Source of the DNA: Branchipolynoe longqiensis
Lineage: Eukaryota; Annelida; Polychaeta; Phyllodocida; Polynoidae
Direction of reading: 5' to 3'
Length of the DNA stretch: 64,000 nt
Assembly (NCBI GenBank): GCA_030323885.1
Contig: CM059199.1
Coordinates: 124,001-188,000, forward strand
In this document: piece by piece, positions 46,245 through 58,200 of the stretch
How positions within the stretch are numbered: the first letter of the stretch is position 1
Layout: each line of letters begins with the position of its first letter
Notes under the pieces: generated by a model
Databases searched by the model: none
What the model was told of the DNA's origin: nothing
Seen by the model: the letters and a program-made list of their open reading frames with translations, nothing else
Translations under genes and position numbers: made by a program

Positions 46245-49200
46245 GTGTATATATATATATATATATATCGGGTTAGATAGATAACATGCATGCTATATAT
46301 GCATTTATAACACAGCTGTCAATATATGTGTGCTCTATATAATCTAGTATTATGCGAATATAAACAAAGGATACTATCAGTATCACTCTTCAGTTCCCTC
46401 TGCTATGTATATACTCACTATGTAGTATCCACTAACCCAGTACGTAGTCACAGATTTGGCCACCTCAGCACCACCTGTGATGGGCTCTGACCAGCCGTGT
46501 CTGGTCAATAGCGCCTACAGACCTGATTGGATGGTCAAATTTTAAATGTGTGTGTGCACTATTAGTGTGTGCACTATTAGTATCAGATGGGTTTTGTCTA
46601 ATCCGACAAACTGAATTAAAGTTCCATAGTCCGATGGTTGTGAGTTTCTGTCATTTTCTGAGATAAATATATTAGGTTGATCGCTATAATATACCTTATG
46701 CCCTCTCACTCTACGACGTAATGCACCAGCGTAGGGACAACGTGAAAATAAATTTAACATCTCGGCGTAATATGCAAATATGGGCCCAAGTTGGACGTCA
46801 ATGACGTGAGCATAACGTCGGTCTAGCATTGTGACAATGAGAGAGGACAAAGGAATTATTCATTGTGTCAATGTGAGGCTAGCGAAACCCCAGCGCGCGA
46901 CGCCAGCCTAGCATGACAGTAGCGACGGCTTAGTGGCACTTAACGTTGCCACATCCGAGTCAACCAGTTTCCCCGACGTGAGTCAACGTCGACCCACCGA
47001 GAGACTAGCATCGCCCTGGCATCAGTCCAATGTCGCCGGCGTGAGTCGCACATTCCTCCTCCCTGTGCATCACTATGACGTAACGCAACGTTGATCTAAC
47101 ATAGCCGACGCATTTCTCCCGCACGTCTAACGTTGGCGTAATGTGAGTGTAATGTCATCCAAACGTCACTGCATCACGTCGAAAGTTTTGGACATGTAAC
47201 TCGACATAACTCGATGTAACCTGACGTAACTCGACATAACTTGACATCAGTCTAACATAAGGATGACGTAACTCGACATACCTCAAAGTAATGACCAAAA
47301 TTCACCTACGTCGGCTTACGTTACCTCCTTACGTCGTAGTGTGACTGGCCTATTACATTAGTTTGAAGTAAAGTTGCTTTAAAATGACTAACCTAGGACA
47401 TAGTTGAAGTGTAACATGCAAAATTAATGTTGGCATGCTTGTCGAAACTGTGACCTCTTCAGCAGTAACAGGTTCGAGCAAATTGACTTAGTTTTCCCTT
47501 CTGTGTAGCAATAAACACTTAATAAGTGCACAAGTGTCTAAGGTGGATATGCGTACTCAAATCTAGATAAGTTCTTTGCTTTTGACAAGTTGATGCTTTT
47601 ATTGGAAGGTTAATATGACATACTGATCAAAACTGATCATCACCAAAATAATCTAGGCAAGTGTTCCTGAATGGAGATGTAAGTTTGCCACTGTGTGAAA
47701 CTGGCTGTCTTCTGCAGCTGTATGCCGACGTGGGTGTCACAACGGAGGGAGCTGTGTCACGCCCAACAGGTGTCGCTGTATGCAGGGCTATGAGGGGCCT
47801 ACCTGCCAGTCAGGTAAGTGCTTCTGGAACAGCAAGAATTCAAGTTGCATAGTCCAGTGGGTTTGAAGTTTTCTTTGCTATATTTTTTAGATGAATGTCA
47901 TGTAGATCAACTTTAGGGTTGTTTGTTTTTAAAGTATTTTTCCAAATATTTTTTTGAATATTAGTTGATTATTCAGGGGGAATTTCAATTGCAGACAATT
48001 GGTTTGCATCATTCCATTGCTCTTTGCCCTATCCTAGTAATGCCAAACGCCAGGCTAGGTAGTGACAAGTATTAATTTTTAAGCCATTGGTTTGACTCGA
48101 TCGACCAGGGTTCAATCCACAACCTACCTAAAGATATATAGGTATTAGTATGTATAATATATTATGCGGATATAAATAGGCATAGGTGTTTGCAGGTTTG
48201 TAGATTATTATTATTGCCATGGTTATTGTAATACATGTCATTGTCCAATAGTTGGCCAGGGCACACTTGCTCTGTATGAGCGCCCATAGCCCGACTGAAT
48301 GCCAACCTATCGCCAACAAGTCTCCCTGGTCTTAGAGAAGTCGCTGGTTTGTTATACGACTAATTACCGATTGGTCATAAACCAGTCGCAATTCAGTCCC
48401 TGACCACTCGCTGACTGATCAGCAACCAATCGCAAACTGATCACCAACCCATCGCCAACCGATTGCCAACCGATTGCGAGCAGCCTTCGCCTTCCCTCCG
48501 CTCCCCCTCCCCCACACACACACTTCTTTTGCTTTGGTCGCAAGGAGGTCGCCGATGACTGTGTTGTTTTTCATTGTTGCAAGAGGTTGCAATCCTAATA
48601 TGACTTGGGATAGGAAATTGCTGTATTGAATGAAATTAGATGTACTAAAGTAAACCTACCATTGTTATTTATATTTACCTAATAAAAGTATTTACAACAC
48701 ATACACACATATATATATATGTGTGTATATCTATATGTAGGCTGATATATTAACATAGAGGTATATGTGTAACATGATCTTTACTGGTAGGTCTATTTAA
48801 TCAACTGTAGTATGCCTACAGGAGATGAATTAGAACAAAGCAAAAATAGTGACCTAAACATTCTTTATTTCATCATTTTGTTGTTGTTGCTGCCTTTGCG
48901 TGAAACTCCTAGGATTTTAGGGTCGATCTGTGACTCGTGAGGTGACTGATCAGCATCCTCAATTTCCAAAACTCTCATGAGAATTTTGTGAGAGTTGGAA
49001 ACACTGCCAGGGCCACGTTCAGAGTCTGTCTCAGAGGTGCCTCGGAGATGGCCGTGACGTCACGCTAGTCTGAACTGCAAAGGCAGTTTGTTGTCTCGAA
49101 AATGGCCGCCCCCATAGGCGGTGGCCATTTGCAATGGAAAAGCTGTGCTGTGATTGGCTGAAACCACTGAATGCGGCGGCCATTTTTGAGGCGCTTTTCA

Positions 49201-52200
49201 TCTCCAGTCTGAAAAGGGAGGCGTCTCCCAGACGCACCCTGAACGCAAATAGGCCAAAAAGCATCATGGAGACATCTCCGCGGCGCCTCCGAGACACACC
49301 CTGAACGGGGCCCAGGTGTCACATTTCATACTGCGCATGTGGAGATAGGCTATGTGACAGTATCCCTTGACAGTCGCATAAGTTCAAGTTGTGACACCGA
49401 CAGCTGTAAACAGCACTTCCAAACAGCGGACTACATTTATCATTTATGATTCTTCAATGGGCGATGCCTCTCGACTTGTCTTTTCTACAATATTTCGTTT
49501 AACCTGAAGCTATTCCGCTTTATTCGCCGCGTTGTCATGGTGACAGTGTCTGCTGTCTGTTTCCCGCAGCTGTGTGTCCCGGGGGCTGTCACCACGGCGG
49601 ACGGTGTGTCAGTCCCGGGCTGTGCCGCTGTCCGCCCGGCTACGGGGGCGCCCACTGCACCGTCGGTGAGTTGCATGGTCCGATGGAACATATTTATTTT
49701 CAGTCTTTTAAATGCATGTGCAGCATTTGTGATACATTACTGACAACTCTAAAGCTGTGTTTACACGGGGAATTGTGAGGCGAATTAGACAAAGCGATTC
49801 ATATGAAGCGAAGTAGCGGCGTGTTTACACGAGGCGAGTTTGAAAGTGTTTGGGCGCCGGGAACCAGCAGCCTTAGTTCTGCCTGTAGCTGGCAAGCACT
49901 GTTATATTTGTTGAGTTTACACTCGGCGATTCGACGCCTATGCAGCTGCTACGTTAATATCGCTTTTAATTTAGGGTTAATTTAATTAAATTTCATTATT
50001 TGAGTATGTAATTCTGTTAAATATGATCACATTCAATAGATTTCGGCCTAATCGGGCCCTAACACTGCCAGGTACCAGCGATTAGTTACTGCTCCCCCTG
50101 TTTCCGGCACGCACTACTATTTTATAGTACCGCCGCCCCGGGAACCAGCTGAAATCGCTTCATATAAACCACCTCTCGAGGCGATCTACAAAAAGCGCAT
50201 CATATGAAGCGAATCAGCCCTAATCCGCTTAAGCGGTGCGTTTACCCGGCGAATGTGAGGCGAACTAGGCAAGGCGAGTCATATGAAGCGAATTAACTCG
50301 CCCGTGTAAACAGGGCTTTAGTTTTAACAAATGCACAAAACAACATGATCAACAAAAGCACATGGCCTGTAATATGTAAATGTAAACAACAGCACATGAC
50401 AAACCAGTCAGAATGCTGCATAATGTAATATGTATTCTGGTCATGTGACCCAGCTAACAGATGAAGTAGATCACTTTTCACCTTAGAAAAATTCAAATAT
50501 CTACAAAATCGCACCATATAACATCAAATCGCTTCGAAAATACAGAACCAAGATGTTTATCTATCTGATGATGATAGTTTCATCAGAGGGCCATTTTCCA
50601 TTCAGCAGGGCTGAGCACTAGAATAGTAGATTGCTTTGTTGTTGCCATTACGGTTCGTCGGACAATAATTGAATAAATGTTTTGCAGCCAAAGGCAGCGC
50701 GTGCGCATACACGCCAAGTTCATCGGTGTTTGTAAACACTGAAATAGGTCTAATTATCCAATTGTTAAAAGTCAATGCGCATCCTAATTTGACCTTAGAT
50801 GTTGTCAAGATGTGCAGCCCTAACAAATCCGATGATATTCACTTCTGAAATTGACCAGCAACCCCGAGTTTCAGTTGAATGCGCAGAGCAATCTCCGCAC
50901 CAAAACGCGCTATTGATACAACCCGGCGGCGGTAATGTTGCAGTTAGTCACTAGGTGGCGCCACGATGACGCCATTGTGCGACTTAGCGGTGTCGCAGTT
51001 TCAGCGCCCGGTCAGTTTCCACCACCCGTATAGACTCAAACTCAAGGCATTGTCAATGGTCGTGAGCAATCTTCATACAGAAAATACAGCAAAAGTGAAA
51101 TATCTCTAAAACTACACCACCTATTAACAAATCGCTTGGTACACATATAGAAAACATCTTTACCAAAAAGACTGTATTAAATTTATAAGGTTAGGGTTCT
51201 TGATTTGTATTAATTTTGAATAAAAATAAGGTTTTGCACTGCGCATACCGTCAAACTCAAGGCAGTCAAGGCATTGTCAAGGGTCGCTAGCAATCTTCAT
51301 ACAGAAAATACAGGAACAGTGATATATCTCTAAAACCACACCACCTAGAAACAAATCGCTTTGTACACATGTAGAAAACATCTTTGCCAAAAACATTATA
51401 TTAAATTTATAAGGTTAGTGACGATGATGTTAGATTTTGACGCATGCACATGAAACTGACAGGCAGCTGAAATTGACCGGGCGCTGAAACTGCGACACCG
51501 GGGCTGCTCCATCCTTACCGAGTAATTCAGCTGCACTTTGTCGAAATTCAAACTAAACACAACTATTGATTCATGCTGGTTATACTGCAGCAGTTCCAAG
51601 TGATCGGTATGCATCAGCAAAGCCACACGTCGGGGGAGGCATGTGAACCGTCCTAAGTAGCGTGATAGTGTATGCATGGCCGGCAAATGCGGTGTTTTGG
51701 TTGTGCTGCCATCTGACGGAAACTGGGAGTACTAAGCATATTTCACTTTTCTTTGTTTTTTCACTTTTATTCCAGTTGAATAGCGTTTGTTTTCGATATC
51801 GAGGCACTGGTCTTCCAGACTTAACAGTTATGGTGCATAATAATGAAGGGTTCAGGTGCAATAATCGACAAATGCCATTCCGACTGATATCAAACCACGA
51901 GTATCATGTTTGAGCTGAAGCTGCCATCATTCTGATAGTCAAATCTATTTGGTCGCAGGAGCTGCAACCTCCCCTATATAATGGACTGTTCAATATGAAA
52001 TTGATTGGCGTTTGCTGGAAAGCACACTGACAAATCCCATTCATACAGAAAACAACTCAAATCGATTTTAAGTTTTTTTCGCTTGAAACCGCCACATGAA
52101 CTATTTATAGATGAGATGACGTGAACAATATAAACAATAGCAGGTTTGAATAAATATGTTGGGGACCTTATTTTGTACAGATAGACTGAAGGATGGTTAT

Positions 52201-55200
52201 TTAACTTTACACTATATCATTGATTTGCTGATCATACCTGTGAGGAGACATTAGTACAATGGATATGACCGTTAGTAGTGGATTTGGAATTATGCAGATT
52301 TAAATTGTTTTGGTCAACTATAACTTTGTGGTTAGTATATGCTTTATTAGTTCAGGCAGGTGTTAAAAGGGTGGAGGTTATACTTTGGTACTTTTTGTTG
52401 TTGTTATTTATTTTATTCCTTTTTTCCGGGGTGGGGAGAGGATCCGAGAGTGGGGGAAAGAGAAGGGGGAAGGTGAGGAGTGGTTGGGACTACGTGTTAT
52501 TTTCTGTTCACAACTCTCTCGTTCCAACCAGGTAATTTGATTAAAATTGCATAGTCCCATGGTTTTAAATTTCTGTCAGTTTTCTGAGATAACTATAGTT
52601 ATTATTATTAGATTGATTATCATAATCTACCTCACGTGGTAGCGGAATGGTTTCAGGTTAATTGAAGTAACTTTTGTTTTAAGTTGCTAACTTTTGAGAT
52701 ATTTGAAATGGAAACATATCAAATTAGTTTTGGCAAGCACACCGAAATGTTGACACCTTAAGCTGCTGCAGTAACAGGTTCTATTAAATTCACTCAGTAT
52801 TCTCTTCTATGTGCCAACCCCTGCTCAATAAGTGCATTAGTATCTAAGTTAGAGATGTAGAATCAAATCTAGATAATTGTTTCCGTTCTGTAAATGTTCT
52901 CTTAATCGGAGAAAGTTCCTTGATCGGACTATGCAGCTTTAATGCATGTCTATGTTAGGTTTTGAATCGTTGATCTGGATTAGGGCCATTCTTTAAAACT
53001 GGGCACAAAAGTGTGACCTGGAAACCAAAAGTGAAAACCTTCCAAATAATAGCTTAATCCAATGTCCTATGAAGGTTTACATGTTGTGCATATGTCAGAG
53101 TTGAAAAAAATGAATTTCACGTTTTGAATTAGATCTTAGCAATACATTAACATCACTTGTGTAACATGAAGTTCAAAGACACATCCAGAACCTCATTTTA
53201 ACATATACAACATAGTCAAACAAGATTTTATTGATTACTCTTAAAGTTGATGGTTTTGAATTTCTATATTTCTTCTGAGATAAATATATTACATCGATCA
53301 CTAGTATGTACTTTACACTAGTTACCTTTATTTTAAATGGTAAACTTTTTAGATATTTTGAGTGCAAACATGGAATATTAGTTTTGGCAAGCTTGCCAAA
53401 ACTCTGACACCATAGACTTCTGCAGTAACAGGTTCTGTTAAATTGACTCAGTATTGCCTTCTACGCAGAACCAAATGCTTAATAAGTGCATCAGTATCTA
53501 AGTTAGATATGTAAAATCAAATCTAGATAATTGGTTTGGTTTTGAAAATTTTATATTTCATCGGACTATGCAGCTTTAAGCAGACAATGTTATGACTTAC
53601 AAGAAAAAAGTTGAAAAATAAGTTGAAGAAAGGTTTGCCTACATGCAGAGTGTAATTGTGTAAATTTTCACTTTTTCACATTAACACAAAATCATATAAG
53701 TAAACTTTTAATTTCTTTCTTGGGATAGCTTCAATAAATGTACTATTGCTAACCTACTTAATACACAGAGGATACAATAATTATTTGACTTGCAATCAAT
53801 AAAAGAAAGAACAAATTATCAGCATCATAATGTGGAAACCAAATATGTGGTGCCCAGTTTTAAAGAATGACCCCTTTACATTGCGCGTTCTGTTTCCACT
53901 TTCAGCACTTTGTGACCCACCCTGTTCTAATGGTGGAACATGCACTTCCCGTAGATATTGTCTGTGTAGCCCTGAGTTCTACGGATACCGATGTGAACAT
54001 GGTATGTCAAGCATGATCAGTTCAGAATCCACAGGCCAGACATATTTAATGTTGATATTGTGAAAGCTGTGATAGTCAGTAGGAAATGGGCCTGAATGCT
54101 TAAAGTTTCATAGTCCGATGGTTTATGAGATAAATTTATATTAGAGTGATCAGCATAATCTATTTTACATTTGTTTGAAGTAACTTTTATTTTAGATTGC
54201 TAACTTTTGAGATATTTGAAGTGCAAACATGTCAAATTAGTTTTGGCAACTCTGACACCAAATTTGACACCTGCAGTAATAGGTTCTATTAAATTGACTC
54301 AGTATCTCCTTCTACGCAGAAACACATGTCTAAATAAGTGCATCAGTATCTAAGTTAGATATGTAGAATCAAATCTAGATAATTGTTTTGGTTTTGAAAT
54401 GTTGATACTTCATCGGACTCTGCAGCATTAAAATTAAATGCTCTCAAAATATGTTGTTAAATATACAAAAAGCCATACATTTCAGCCCACATGCTGTGCG
54501 TATAAAACTTTGAAATATATTACAAGATTATTATTGTTATTATTAATTGTTCGAAGTATTTTTAAACAAAATTATCGTAATAACAACATTTTATTGCAAT
54601 TTAAGTGATAACTGGGTCGTTCTCTGAAAGTGAAACTGGGCGCTAAAGTGTGACATGGAGACCAAAACTGAAAATCTTCCAAATATTAGTGTAATACATT
54701 CCAAATAATAGCAGAATCCATGTTCATAGGAAGATTTGCATATGTGCATATGTCAGAGTTGAAAAAATGCTATTTCACCTTTTGATGTTGATCTTATACA
54801 AATTGAGCAATATGTTAATATCACTTGTGTAACATGCACATCAAAGCCACATCCCAAACATCATCTTATCGTACGCAGCATATTCTAATAAGAGTTGGCT
54901 GATTACCGTTAAGCAAACAAGATTTTGTCTTACAAAAAGTTGAAAAAAGGTTTGGGTAAATTAATGTGTGGTGGCGATGTGCAAATTTTCACTTCAGCAC
55001 AAAATTATACAAGTCTACATTAGATACATTTTGTCATATAGATTAAATACATGTAGCATTGCTAACATACTTAACACACGGAGGCAACAATAACAATTTA
55101 ACTTGCTACCCCAAAAAGACAAAGAATTATCACCATTGTAACATGGAAACCAAATATGTGATGCCCAGTTTCAGAGACCGACCCAACTACATTAAATCAG

Positions 55201-58200
55201 CTAATCAAATATGAAGCAGATGACCTTGACCTTCATTGTCTTTTCTTTTGCAGCCCTCTGTTTCCGCCAGTGTATGAATGGCGGAAGCTGTGTCGGATAT
55301 AACACATGCGCATGCGCACGCGGATTCACCGGGAGCCATTGTCAGAAATGTAAGTCCTATATTCAACACCTGTAAACATTCCCACAGCTTCATTCACTGT
55401 GTCTATCCACTTTTAAATACACCAACTTCAAAATCAATTGCCATCCATCATTCGGAGCAAATCAGGTAATAAAACAAGCAGCTTTCCCAGCATTAATTAA
55501 CTCGCATGAAAATGTATAATCGTATCAATAAGCGAGTTCAGCATCTCGGGCGCGCGGTGGTTGATGGGAAGTCATCGGGATAAACAAACCCACGTGCTGG
55601 ACTCAGCCTGGTGGTATGCGCAGTGCATAACGTATTTTATTCAAAATTAATAGAAATGCAGAACCCTAACCATATAAATTTAATATAATCTATTCGTTAA
55701 ATATGTTTTCTATATGGGTTCCAAGCGGTTTGTCTCTAGGTGGTGTGGTTTGGAAGATATTTCACTTTGTATGTAAGAAGTTTGCTCACGCCATAGTCAC
55801 GGCCATTGACAATGCACTGAGTTTGCCGGTACGCGCAGTACAAAACGTTTATTTTATTCAAAATTAATAGAAATCCAGAACCCTAACCTTATCAATTTAA
55901 TATAATATTCTTGGTAAACGTGTTTTCTATATGTGTACCAATCGATTTGTTTCTAGGCGGTATGGTCTTAGAGATATTTCACCTTTTCTGTAAGAAGATT
56001 GCTCACTGCCATTGAGTTTGCTGGTACGCACAGTGCGAAACGTTAGTTTTATTCAAAATTAATAGAAATCCATAACCCTAACCTTATCAATTTAATATAA
56101 TCTTCTTGGTAAACATGTTTTCTAAATGTGGATCAAGCGATTTTTTTCTAGGTGGTGTGGTTTTAGAGATATTTCACTTTTTCTGGAAGAAGATTGCTCA
56201 AGGCCATAGGTGCAGTGCAAAACGTGGCTTTGTTTATCCCGACAGCGACGAACGGAAGTCGGACTCGCACATGCGTACGGACAATGCTGAACTCGCTTAT
56301 TGGAATTACCATCGTCACGTTGTTTATATTACTGATATTATAAGTATTGCCGTAAATCGAGCCACAATCCCCAGACCCAGCGCAGACTAGTAGAAAATAT
56401 TAGATACTACAAAATAAAAGCATTCCTTAATAAAAGTATTCATATATATATATATCTAAATATATGTGTGTGTGTGAACACACTCTGTGTGTGAAGATTT
56501 CAAGTTAAGCTCTTGTCACACTCTGTCTTGCGACCACTTTGCGACTACAAAATGTACAGTCACCAGCAACCTCCTTCAAGTCCTTGCGACCAAAGCAAAG
56601 TATGAAAAAGGCTGTCGACATCCTTGTGACCATTTTGGATGCAAGGAGGTTTTTGGTGCGGCAGCTGCAACCTCCTTGCGACTAAAAATGGTCACAAGGA
56701 GGTCGGCAATCACTGAGGACCACTCTGTTCTCTTTGCGACCAACCCTTTTTTGTGGTCGCAAGCATACTGTGACTGGGGTACGATTATACTGACTGTCTG
56801 TCTACCACCTGCACTGTGAAGCAGATGGGATGGCTGAATGAGTTGAGCGCCCGTCTCCTGTTTTGGGAGATCGGGAGATCCGAACACATAGGTTTGTGGA
56901 TTTGAACCCTGGTTGAGTCAAACCAATGACTTAAGAATTGATATTTGTCGCTTCTTAGCCAGGCACCACATATTATTAGGATAGGGCAAGGACTGGTTGG
57001 CTTAGTATCAGGATAATGTGACTGAGTGGGATATCAGGTCATGGTGCTGGCAGGCTGGTCTCCCAGTAGGGCAGCACTATAAAATGACATTGAGTGTGCG
57101 CTGTCACAAGTCGATACCGGTCCTGATATAACCTTAGATGTTGCTAGGGCGTAAAACAACAAACAAAACCTGCACTGTTGTGACCTTTGACCTGTTCTCA
57201 GCTTCCTGCCTACACGGGTGCGGGCACGGCCATTGTGTCTACTCGGGCCGGTGTCGCTGTCGCCATGGTTACCACGGACGTCACTGCCAGTTCAGGTATT
57301 ACAGGACGGCCTTATTACATAGTAACATTTCTTTTAAATGGCCAACTTAGGAGATATTTGAATGTAAACATGCAATGTTAATTTTGGCATGCTTGTCAAA
57401 ACTCTGACCATAACAGGTTCTATTAAATTGACTTAGGATGCCGTTCTATGCAGCAACACATACTTAATAGACCATTTCAACTTAATAGACCATGCAGCAA
57501 CACATACTTAATAGACCATTTCTGCTGCTACTCGCGATCTGATGGCAGCAGTAGAACTAATATTTATGTACCAGCTCACTGTGTCGCATTTTCTGTAGAC
57601 TAGAAATGGTCTCATGCAGGATTTCCATAACCAACTTCTATATGAGTTTTCCACAATAAATCAAACAACGTCAAGTTCTGCTAGGCTAGAATGATTGCTG
57701 AATTAAAGTTGCATAGTCCGATGGTTTTGAATTTCTGTATTTTTCTGAAATAAATATATTAGATCGATCACTAGTATCTACTTTACATTAGTTCAAAGTT
57801 ACTTTTATTTTAAATGGTAAACTTTTTAGATAGCTTGAGTGCGAACATGTAAACTCAGTATTGCCTTCTATGAAAAAACAAGTGAATCAGTATCTAAGTT
57901 AGATATATCAAATCAAATCTAGATAATTGGTTTGGTTTTGAAAATTTGATATTTCATCGGACTATGCAGGGATTTCCATCATCAACCTAGCGGGAGTGGC
58001 AAGAAGTACTGTGGTGGGTTCGACCCAAGATGTCATTGGATAGAACACAAAATCACAGAAGCCAGCACAAAGCTACATAAACATATACTAGAAATGTATA
58101 ATATATTGGCACTAGTTATCAGTTTTTCTTATCTTATTCATCTTTTTAAACAATTTGATTCAGTTTGTCATTAGCTTTTGTGATTCATAGCAACAATAAA

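Noticed and set aside
51662..51913. 83-codon frame with Cys residues near the EGF6 region
   Set aside because: No EGF spacing, no matching splice phases, no domain recognised.
57202..57350. Gene end at the stop after EGF8 (57350)
   Set aside because: Two later exons fit exactly in phase 2 with strong splice sites, and total length closes in frame; the read-through tail looks like intron.
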